Position numbers and translations under genes: made by a program. A DNA stretch of 63,531 nucleotides, taken from contig JAEZRP010000050.1 of the NCBI GenBank assembly GCA_023444095.1, positions 1 to 63,531 on the forward strand, read 5' to 3'. The notes under the pieces were generated by a model. That model was not told the DNA's origin. It saw only the letters and a program-made list of their open reading frames with translations, and ran no database searches. Positions within the stretch are counted from its first letter, which is position 1. The number at the start of each line of letters is the position of its first letter. Source of the stretch: Bacillota bacterium. Lineage in GTDB: Bacteria > Bacillota > Clostridia > Christensenellales > Aristaeellaceae. Of the stretch, positions 57,346 through 63,531 are shown in pieces.

Positions 57346-58490
57346 GATTTATTACCTCCGGTTGGATCGGCTGCGCGCCGGGCCTCCCGATCCGCCTCGA
57401 ACACGTCCTCGACGGACGCGACGGGACGGACAGGGACCAGATCGAGCGCGCGGGAGACGATTTTAGCGATGTCCCCAAAGGGGATTTCGCCTTTCAGGAA
57501 GCGCGCGACGGCGACCTCGTTCGCGCCGTTGAGGGTGACGGGCGCACTGCCGCCTACCCTGATCGCGTCAAACGCGCGCGCGAGCAGCGGGTATTTCTCG
57601 AGATCCGGTGCCTCGAACGTGAGGGAGCCGATCTTCGCGAAGTCGAGGGGTGCCGCGCCATAGGGGACGCGATCCGGGTAGCCCATGGCGTAGCCAATGG
57701 GCCCGCGCATGTCGGGGTTCCCAAGCTGCGCGAGCACCGCGCCGTCCGCGAACTCCACCATCGAGTGGATGACCGATTGGCGGTGAATGACCACGTCGAT
57801 GTCTGAAACCTTCGCATCAAACAGGTAGTGCGCCTCGATCACCTCGAGGCCCTTGTTGAGCATGGTCGCGCAATCGACGGTGATCTTGCCGCCCATATTC
57901 CACACCGGGTGGTTGAGGACGTCCGTGACCGTCGCACGGGCCATTTCTTCCTTCGTAAAATCGCGGAGCGCGCCGCCCGAGGCGGTCAGGATCAGCCGCC
58001 GAAGCGGATTCCCGTTTGCGGCCTCGAGGCACTGGAAGATCGCGGAGTGCTCGCTGTCGACGGGCAACAAGGACTTTTTCAGCCGCCTGGCCTTTTCGGT
58101 CACGAGCGTCCCTGCGGTCACGAGCGCCTCCTTGTTCGCGAGAAGCACCCGCTCACAGACGTCGAGCGCCGTCCACACGGCATTGAGGCCCGCGATCCCG
58201 ACCACCGCGCACAGCGCGTCCTGCGCGCCCGAAACCGCGAGCGCGCGCGCGGAACTATCCTTCCCGAAAAACCATTCGCAGAAGCGAACGTCCTCGGGCA
58301 CCCTGTCCGGCTCGACCTCCAGCGCGGCGACACGGGGCCGAAATTCCCGCACGAGATCGTACAGCTTTTCCGCGGAGCCGTGCGCGGTCAGGAGGACCGC
58401 TGAAAAACGATCGGGCGAGCGGCGCACGATGTCGAGCGCCTGCGTCCCGATCGATCCCGTCGCTCCCAGTATGGCGATGGTCCTTTGCAT
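57342..58490 (-). CDS. dxr: 1-deoxy-D-xylulose-5-phosphate reductoisomerase
   Basis: This 382-residue enzyme catalyses the first committed MEP-pathway step (NADPH-dependent). The Rossmann start is ILGATGSIGTQALDIV. LLANKEALVTAG, VDSEHSAIFQCL, LTASGGALRDF and VDCATMLNKGLEVIEAHYLF are the cofactor- and metal-site motifs. It lies 15 bases after cdsA. Confidence 0.97.
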   Translation of the reverse strand: MQRTIAILGATGSIGTQALDIVRRSPDRFSAVLLTAHGSAEKLYDLVREFRPRVAALEVEPDRVPEDVRFCEWFFGKDSSARALAVSGAQDALCAVVGIAGLNAVWTALDVCERVLLANKEALVTAGTLVTEKARRLKKSLLPVDSEHSAIFQCLEAANGNPLRRLILTASGGALRDFTKEEMARATVTDVLNHPVWNMGGKITVDCATMLNKGLEVIEAHYLFDAKVSDIDVVIHRQSVIHSMVEFADGAVLAQLGNPDMRGPIGYAMGYPDRVPYGAAPLDFAKIGSLTFEAPDLEKYPLLARAFDAIRVGGSAPVTLNGANEVAVARFLKGEIPFGDIAKIVSRALDLVPVRPVASVEDVFEADREARRAADPTGGNKS

Positions 58491-58505
58491 TGGATCTCCT
58501 TTCCG

Positions 58506-59357
58506 TCAGTGCCCGGTGAGCATGAAGAATATGTAGCAGGCGAGACTCCCAAAGAGGATCGCGTCGAGCCGGTCCATCATGCCGCCGTGGCCGGGGAAAA
58601 TCGTTCCGTAGTCCTTGATGCCGCAATACCTTTTGACGAGCGAGGCGGTAAGATCGCCGATCTGCGAAAGCGCGCCGATCACAAGCCCGAAAAGCGCAAA
58701 CACCCACCACGGCGCGAGCGTTACTGCGCCCTCGGAGCCGTTCATCGCAATGTCCCCACGCGCGATCAGAAGCGGCACGGCAATCGAAAACGCGACCGAT
58801 GCGATGATGCCCGCCACACTTCCCGCGACCGTTTTGTTCGGGCTGATCTCCGGGATGAGCTTTCTCTTTCCGTAAGCCTTTCCGACAAAGAGCGCGAAAA
58901 TGTCGTTCGCGGAGGGCACGATCACAGCCATCGCGAGCGCCATCGTGGGCACCGCACGGCCTTCCAAATCCTGCAGTTTCATGAAAAAAGCGTAGAACAT
59001 GCCCGGATACAGGATCGGAAAGAGGGTCGCGATCATGCCGATGAAGTCGGGCTTTCCGACGACCACGATGGCAACAATCCCCAATGTTACACACAATATA
59101 AACGCGATCAGAAGGGGCGAATCGCCCAAAAAGAAGAGGCGACTCTGGAACGCCTCCTGCAAAAACGCACAGAGGATAAACGCGTAGGCGGGGAAGCGAA
59201 TGGCCTTCATGCCCGCCGCCTTCAGCGCGGCGAACATCTCGTGAAGGCTGACTGCCGAGACCAGAAGAAGCGTGACGCGAAGGTACCAACCCTGAACGAT
59301 CATGAGCAGAAGCGCGGCGGCAAACAGGATAAGCCCGGTTACAATTCTCTTTAACAC
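58506..59357 (-). CDS. cdsA: Phosphatidate cytidylyltransferase
   Basis: This 283-residue membrane enzyme makes CDP-diacylglycerol from phosphatidate and CTP. It has about eight helices and the signature region near the C-terminus: GALSQIGDLTASLVKR, then KDYGTIFPGHGGMMDRLDA. ANDIFALFVGKAYGKRKLIPEISPNKT is also conserved. The GTG at 59357 has GGAGG 7 bases upstream and is preferred over an extension reaching toward uppS. Confidence 0.95.
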   Translation of the reverse strand: MLKRIVTGLILFAAALLLMIVQGWYLRVTLLLVSAVSLHEMFAALKAAGMKAIRFPAYAFILCAFLQEAFQSRLFFLGDSPLLIAFILCVTLGIVAIVVVGKPDFIGMIATLFPILYPGMFYAFFMKLQDLEGRAVPTMALAMAVIVPSANDIFALFVGKAYGKRKLIPEISPNKTVAGSVAGIIASVAFSIAVPLLIARGDIAMNGSEGAVTLAPWWVFALFGLVIGALSQIGDLTASLVKRYCGIKDYGTIFPGHGGMMDRLDAILFGSLACYIFFMLTGH

Positions 59358-59391
59358 AAAAGCGCCTCCGTCATATCTTTTGGCATCCGGC

Positions 59392-60216
59392 TCAAATCTT
59401 GCGGATGCCGCCAAACCTGCGATCCCGCGAGGCATAGGTATTGAGATCCTTGAGGAACGCCTCCCGGTCGTAATCGGGCCAATAGATGGGATTGAAGATC
59501 ATCTCGGCATAGGCCGTCTGCCAGGGGAGGAAGTTTGACAGACGCATCTCCCCGCTCGTTCGGATGATGAGATCCACATCGGGCTGGCCTGCGGTGTAGA
59601 GTTCGCCCGCTAGCGCCCTTTCGTCGATGTCGGAGACTGCGATCTCCCCCGCCGCCGCCTTTTGCGCGAGCGCGCGCGCAGCGCGGGAAAGCTCGGCCTT
59701 GCCGCCGTAGTTGAGCGCGATGTTGAGCCGTAGGCCCGTGTTGTCCCCCGTGCGGTCCATCGCCCGCGTGACCGCGTCGCGCTGCGCCCCGGGGAGCCCC
59801 TGAACGTCACCCAGGATCAGGATTTTGACGTTCTTTTCGTCGAGCTCGTCGATCTCGGAATCAAAGTATTTGAGAAGCAGCGACATGAGAAGCTGCACCT
59901 CGTCCCGGTCGCGCGACCAGTTTTCCGTCGAGAACGCGTAGATCGAGAGCGCCTCGATGCCCCAGTCGTCGCACGCCCGAATGATGTCCCTGAGCGCCTC
60001 GGTGCCCGCCGCGTGCCCGGCGGAGCGCGGAAGCCCGCGTGAAATCGCCCAGCGACCGTTGCCGTCCATGATGATCGCCACGTGGCGCGGCATCTTTTCC
60101 GGCAACCGCAAAAAGCGCTCGCCCTGCGCAGGGCCAACGCTTTTCACGATATAGCGCGCGCGGGGCCGGAGCATCCCGATGATCCCGCGCGCGGCGGCTG
60201 TCAGAAGGCGGCTCAT
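59392..60216 (-). CDS. uppS: Undecaprenyl diphosphate synthase
   Basis: This 274-residue cis-prenyltransferase makes the C55 lipid carrier for the wall. HVAIIMDGNGRWA carries catalytic Asp51. SIYAFSTENWSR, NIALNYGGKAEL and a C-terminal DLIIRTSGEMRLSNFLPWQ (RxSGE) are conserved. An N-terminal extension of about 40 residues precedes the core. It abuts frr directly. Confidence 0.97.
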   Translation of the reverse strand: MSRLLTAAARGIIGMLRPRARYIVKSVGPAQGERFLRLPEKMPRHVAIIMDGNGRWAISRGLPRSAGHAAGTEALRDIIRACDDWGIEALSIYAFSTENWSRDRDEVQLLMSLLLKYFDSEIDELDEKNVKILILGDVQGLPGAQRDAVTRAMDRTGDNTGLRLNIALNYGGKAELSRAARALAQKAAAGEIAVSDIDERALAGELYTAGQPDVDLIIRTSGEMRLSNFLPWQTAYAEMIFNPIYWPDYDREAFLKDLNTYASRDRRFGGIRKI

Positions 60217-60774
60217 CTAGATCGACATGATCTCCTTCTCCTTGTCGGTTCCGATCTTGTCGAGCTCCTTGACCTTCGCCTCGGTGAGTTTGTTCATCTC
60301 GTCCTCGGCATCCTTGAGGTCGTCTTCTGTGATCTCCGCGTTCTTCTTCATCTTCTTGACGGCCTCCATGGTGTCGCGGCGGGTGTTCCGGACGGCGATC
60401 TTCCCTTCTTCGACCATCTTCTTAACCTGCTTGCAGAGGTCCTTGCGGCGCTCCTCGGTGAGCTCCGGCACCATGAGGCGCACGACCTTTCCGTCGTTCG
60501 AGGGATTGATGCCCAAATCCGACTTCTGGATCGCTTTCTCGATGGGGCCGATCATCTTCGGTTCCCAAGGCGCGATGACGAGCATGCGCGGCTCGGGTGA
60601 GGAGATGTTGCCCACCTGATTGAGCGGGGTCGGCGTTCCGTAGTAATCGACCGAGATCTTGTCGAGGATCTGCGGGTTCGCGCGACCCGCGCGCAGCGTG
60701 GAAAGGTCCTTTACGATAATGGCGACGGTCTTCTCCATCTTTTCGCCCGCAGCCTTGATTGCGTCCTGATACAT
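60217..60774 (-). CDS. frr: Ribosome recycling factor
   Basis: This 185-residue factor splits post-termination ribosomes with EF-G. It is all-helical with a small hinge domain. Conserved parts are LSTLRAGRANPQILDKI, YYGTPTPLNQVGNIS, IQKSDLGINPSNDG and PELTEERRKDLCKQVKK. Its own strong promoter and the terminator behind pyrH separate it from the rpsB-tsf-pyrH transcript. Confidence 0.98.
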   Translation of the reverse strand: MYQDAIKAAGEKMEKTVAIIVKDLSTLRAGRANPQILDKISVDYYGTPTPLNQVGNISSPEPRMLVIAPWEPKMIGPIEKAIQKSDLGINPSNDGKVVRLMVPELTEERRKDLCKQVKKMVEEGKIAVRNTRRDTMEAVKKMKKNAEITEDDLKDAEDEMNKLTEAKVKELDKIGTDKEKEIMSI

Positions 60775-60810
60775 GATCGAGCCCCCCTGCCGTTGATTTG
60801 CGATGCTATT

Positions 60811-60839
60811 ATTGTATAGAAATTTCCTGGGCCTGTCAA
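60811..60839 (-). promoter_or_regulatory. Strong promoter for frr
   Basis: On the minus strand, consensus TTGACA (60834-60839) and TACAAT (60811-60816) have a 17-base spacer, 37 bases before the frr start. Confidence 0.8.
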
Positions 60840-60842
60840 CTC

Positions 60843-60876
60843 AAAAAAAGGATGCGCGCCCGATGAGCGCGCATCC
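60843..60876 (-). terminator. Intrinsic terminator after pyrH
   Basis: A 10-bp GC-rich stem (60850-60859 with 60867-60876) has a 7-base loop. On the minus strand it is followed by seven T's. Confidence 0.9.
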
Positions 60877-60897
60877 GCCTGCCGTTTTGGGGATCTT

Positions 60898-61614
60898 TCA
60901 GACATGGACGCGCGAACCGATCTCCTCCCCGCTCGCGACTCGAAGGATGTTTCCCAGGTCGTCCATGGAGAAGATGCGAATCTCCGGCACCTTCTGCTCG
61001 AGGCAGATCTGGAACGCCGCCGCGTCCATGACCTTGATGCTTCGCGCGAGCGCTTCCTCGTAGCTCATGTCGGGGATGAGCTTCGCCTCCGGATTCTTTC
61101 TGGGATCGGAGTCGTACAGACCCTCGACGGTCGTTCCCTTGAACACCGCGTCCGCGCGAAGCTCCGCGGCGCGCAACGCGGCCGCCGTATCGGTGGTGAA
61201 AAAGGGGTTGCCGCTCCCGCCCGCAAGCAGCGCGATTGCGCCCGTGTCGAGCGCCGCCGAAGCCTTGTCCGCGCGATAAAGCTCGCAGAAGCGCGGCATG
61301 TCCTGTGCGGAATATACCACCGCCCTTCGGTTTCTGCGATTGATCGCATCCGCGACGGCCAGCGCGTTCATGATGGTCGCGAGCATGCCGATCTGATCCG
61401 CGTTCACCGCGTCCATGTCGCTCGCAAACCGCCCGCGCCAGATGTTCCCCCCGCCCATGATGACGCCGACCTCGACGCCCATGTCCGAGAGCGCGATGAT
61501 CGCCTCGGCGGCGCGAGAAATCCGCTCCGGGCAGTAGACTGCGGGCTTTCCCGCCTCCGTCTCGATGGGCGCGAGCGCCTCGCCGCTCAGCTTCAGAATC
61601 ACTCGTCTGTACAT
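60898..61614 (-). CDS. pyrH: UMP kinase
   Basis: This 238-residue amino-acid-kinase-fold enzyme phosphorylates UMP. It begins YRRVILKLSGEALA. It has GVIMGGGNIWRG, DQIGMLATIMNALA, ALLAGGSGNPFFTTDTAAALRA and the IRIFSMDDLGNI tail. The ATG at 61614 has GGAGGAGG 6 bases upstream; an upstream in-frame start is not supported. About 210 bases with a hairpin separate it from tsf. Confidence 0.96.
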   Translation of the reverse strand: MYRRVILKLSGEALAPIETEAGKPAVYCPERISRAAEAIIALSDMGVEVGVIMGGGNIWRGRFASDMDAVNADQIGMLATIMNALAVADAINRRNRRAVVYSAQDMPRFCELYRADKASAALDTGAIALLAGGSGNPFFTTDTAAALRAAELRADAVFKGTTVEGLYDSDPRKNPEAKLIPDMSYEEALARSIKVMDAAAFQICLEQKVPEIRIFSMDDLGNILRVASGEEIGSRVHV

Positions 61615-61793
61615 GCTTTGCCTCCTCCGAAATTTCACCCGCCTTTTACTACGTAAAACGCAGGTTCCTGCTCAAGCGGTTCCGACGAAGTCGGGTTCGA
61701 TTGGCCAGGGCTATCCCGCACAGATCCTGCACGCGCGGACGGAAGCATTTCCGCTATCTCACACCCACCGCGATCGCGGACCCGCCGTTGGAA

Positions 61794-61817
61794 AGAGGAA
61801 CGCTCTCGCGTTCCTCT
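61794..61817 (-). terminator. Hairpin after tsf, possible partial terminator
   Basis: AGAGGAACGC and GCGTTCCTCT pair perfectly around a 4-base loop, 7 bases after the tsf stop. The minus strand continues TTCC, so termination is probably partial. The rest of 61615-61793 shows no gene. Confidence 0.55.
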
Positions 61818-61824
61818 CGCATTC

Positions 61825-62751
61825 TTACTTCTGCATCTTCGCGGTCTGCTCCGCGACTTCGGCCGCCAGATCGCTCACTCTCTTCTCCAGCCCGTCGCCC
61901 ATCTTGTAGCGGGTGAAGCGGACGATCTCGAGGCCCTTTGCGCACTTGTCGATCATCTGCTGGACGGTGATTTCACCGTCCTTGACGAATTGCTGCTCCA
62001 GGAGGCACACATCCTGATAGAACTTCTTAATGCGGCCCTCGACCATCTTCTCGATGATCTTCTCGGGCTTGCCCTCGTTGCGCGCCTGGGCGATGAGGAT
62101 CTCCTTCTCGTGCTCGAGGTGGGACGGATCAACTTCGCTCCTGCGGACGTACTCGGGCGCCACGGGGGAAGCCGCCGCGATCTGCAGCGCGCAGTCGTGG
62201 ATGACATCGGCGGTTCCTTCGGTCTTCTCGCCCTTCGCCTCGATCAGCACGCCGACCTTGCCGCCCATGTGGATATAGCTGTCGAGCATGCCGCCCTCGG
62301 TCTCATAGCGCGCGAAACGGCGCACGGAGATCTTCTCGCCGATCTCGGCGGTCGCGGCGTTCACGAGCTCCTGCACGGTCTGCGTCTCGTCCTTGAAGAA
62401 CTTCTGCGCGAGCAGCGCATCGACATCCGCGGGGTCCATCTTCACGATCTGAACGGCGATGTCGGTCACGAGCGCCTGGAACTTGTCGGTCTTTGCGACG
62501 AAGTCGGTCTCGCAGTTGACTTCCACGAGCGCGCCCACGCCGCAGGACTCACAGATGTAGCTCGACACGATGCCCTCGCCGGCGATGCGGCTCTGCTTCT
62601 TGGCGGCGGCGGCGAGTCCCTTCTCGCGGAGGTAGTCGATCGCCTTTTCGATGTCGCCCTCGACGGCGGCGAGCGCCTTTTTGCAATCCATCATGCCCGC
62701 GCCGGTGCGGCCGCGGAGCTCCATTACGAGTTTCGAGCTGATCTCAGCCAT
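61825..62751 (-). CDS. tsf: Elongation factor Ts
   Basis: This 308-residue guanine-nucleotide exchange factor acts on EF-Tu. The N-terminal domain has VMELRGRTGAGMMDCKKAL. The core has VEVNCETDFVAKTDKF, and a C-terminal segment LLEQQFVKDGEITVQ is conserved. It lies 34 bases after rpsB, a nearly universal pairing. Confidence 0.98.
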   Translation of the reverse strand: MAEISSKLVMELRGRTGAGMMDCKKALAAVEGDIEKAIDYLREKGLAAAAKKQSRIAGEGIVSSYICESCGVGALVEVNCETDFVAKTDKFQALVTDIAVQIVKMDPADVDALLAQKFFKDETQTVQELVNAATAEIGEKISVRRFARYETEGGMLDSYIHMGGKVGVLIEAKGEKTEGTADVIHDCALQIAAASPVAPEYVRRSEVDPSHLEHEKEILIAQARNEGKPEKIIEKMVEGRIKKFYQDVCLLEQQFVKDGEITVQQMIDKCAKGLEIVRFTRYKMGDGLEKRVSDLAAEVAEQTAKMQK

Positions 62752-62785
62752 GCTTATCTCCTCCTCAGGATGATCGTTTCTATGC

Positions 62786-63514
62786 TTACTCGGCCGCGGC
62801 CTCGGCGGGCTCTGCCTGATCCTCGATCTGTTCGCCCTGCCGACCCTCTAGCACAGCGTCGGCGAGCTTGGCGGAAATGAGCTTGACCGCGCGAATGGCG
62901 TCGTCGTTGCCGGGGATGACGTAATCGATCTCGTCCGGATCGCAGTTGGTGTCGACGATTCCGACGATCGGGATGCCGAGTTTGCGCGCCTCGATGACCG
63001 CGATGCGTTCCTTGCGGGGGTCGACAACGAACATCGCGCCGGGGAGCTTTTTCATCTCGCGGATGCCGCCGAGGTTCTTTTCGAGCTTCTCGCGCTCGGC
63101 CATGAGCTTAATGACTTCCTTCTTGGGGAGCACTTCGAACTGGCCGTTCCGCTCCATGGCGTCGATGGTGTTGAGCCGGTCGATGCGGGTGCGGATGGTA
63201 CGGAAGTTGGTGAGCGTGCCGCCCAGCCAGCGGTTGTTGACGTAGTACATGCTGCATCTTTTCGCTTCCGCCTCGATGGACTCCTGCGCCTGCTTCTTGG
63301 TGCCGACGAACAGGATGGACTTTCCTTCGAGGGCGATGTCGCGCACGAACATGTACGCCTCGTCGATCTTGCGAACGGTCTTCTGCAAATCGATGATGTA
63401 GATACCGTTGCGCTCGGTGAAGATGTACTGGGCCATCTTCGGGTTCCAGCGACGGGTCTGGTGTCCGAAGTGGACGCCCGCCTCCAGAAGCTGCTTCATG
63501 GAAATGACTGCCAT
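62786..63514 (-). CDS. rpsB: 30S ribosomal protein S2
   Basis: This 242-residue ribosomal protein has the family start MKQLLEAGVHFGHQTRRWNPKM. It also has GTKKQAQESIEAEA, NNRWLGGTLTNFRTI and IVGIVDTNCDPDEIDYVIPGNDDAIRA. The C-terminal tail is Glu/Ala-rich. An AAGGAGG ribosome site lies just before the ATG. The promoter lies beyond the window. Confidence 0.98.
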   Translation of the reverse strand: MAVISMKQLLEAGVHFGHQTRRWNPKMAQYIFTERNGIYIIDLQKTVRKIDEAYMFVRDIALEGKSILFVGTKKQAQESIEAEAKRCSMYYVNNRWLGGTLTNFRTIRTRIDRLNTIDAMERNGQFEVLPKKEVIKLMAEREKLEKNLGGIREMKKLPGAMFVVDPRKERIAVIEARKLGIPIVGIVDTNCDPDEIDYVIPGNDDAIRAVKLISAKLADAVLEGRQGEQIEDQAEPAEAAAE

Positions 63515-63531
63515 TGTGTTTCCTCCTTGTT

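Noticed and set aside
1..63531. CRISPR arrays, defence islands, prophage, rRNA or tRNA genes
   Set aside because: No regularly spaced short repeats with unique spacers, no cas, phage structural or restriction genes, and no tRNA cloverleaf or rRNA sequence were found by reading.

Overview
The window is dense, GC-rich bacterial chromosome with mostly Shine-Dalgarno-led genes in tightly packed operons. The gene content points to the Firmicutes (Bacillota), most likely a high-GC member of the Clostridia. The evidence is a Gram-positive PolC replicase, the order rpsB-tsf-pyrH-frr-uppS-cdsA-dxr-rseP-ispG-polC, the order plsX-acpP-rnc-smc-ftsY, a BMP-type nucleoside ABC transporter, MscL with a C-terminal zinc ribbon, and a SpoIIQ-like M23 protein that hints at sporulation. 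The genus cannot be fixed from sequence alone. I found no rRNA, tRNA, CRISPR array or intact insertion sequence.

Layout. Positions 1-900 are lower in GC, appear non-coding, and carry an IS256-like end plus decayed reading frames. Positions 920-3659 (+) hold a DUF2318-type lipoprotein and a two-component system. Positions 3649-6310 (-) hold an SH3 protein, a sirtuin and nagA. A 92-93 bp tandem repeat (6373-6583) separates these from ftsY-smc-rnc-acpP-plsX (6584-13000, -). From 13131 the + strand carries trpS, a probably frameshifted GNAT gene, folC, and an RNA-modification run: rsmH, a divergent tgt, a 16S rRNA m7G1405 methyltransferase of the Rmt/FmrO type, and rsmI. A SpoIIQ-like M23 gene follows.

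Positions 20386-22898 (-) hold a methyltransferase and an asparagine-synthetase-like protein without the N-terminal glutaminase cysteine. Positions 23111-27689 (+) hold a metallo-hydrolase, comEC, holA and a lipoprotein. Positions 27744-29345 (-) hold murI and yebC, and recX lies divergently from them. Positions 30138-34994 (-) encode a complete purine-nucleoside-type ABC transporter. mscL and a DMT transporter (+) follow. Next is a 1920-residue secreted subtilisin-like protease with about 16 Ig-like domains.

Positions 42575-50895 look like a catabolic island for a sugar acid or acidic glycan. On + are an Idh/MocA oxidoreductase, an M20 dipeptidase and a BNR/sialidase-fold protein. Convergent on - are a FAD oxidoreductase, a GNAT enzyme, galactonate dehydratase and a beta-hydroxyacid dehydrogenase. 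The - strand part sits directly downstream of polC with no visible terminator. The rest (50906-63514, -) is a conserved housekeeping superoperon for replication, isoprenoid, phospholipid and cell-wall precursors, ribosome recycling and translation.

The most notable signal is the rmt-like gene. Acquired Rmt/ArmA enzymes give high-level aminoglycoside resistance. Here a close relative by motif is translationally coupled within a chromosomal operon, between tgt and rsmI and two genes after rsmH. RsmH and RsmI both modify C1402, three nucleotides from G1405.
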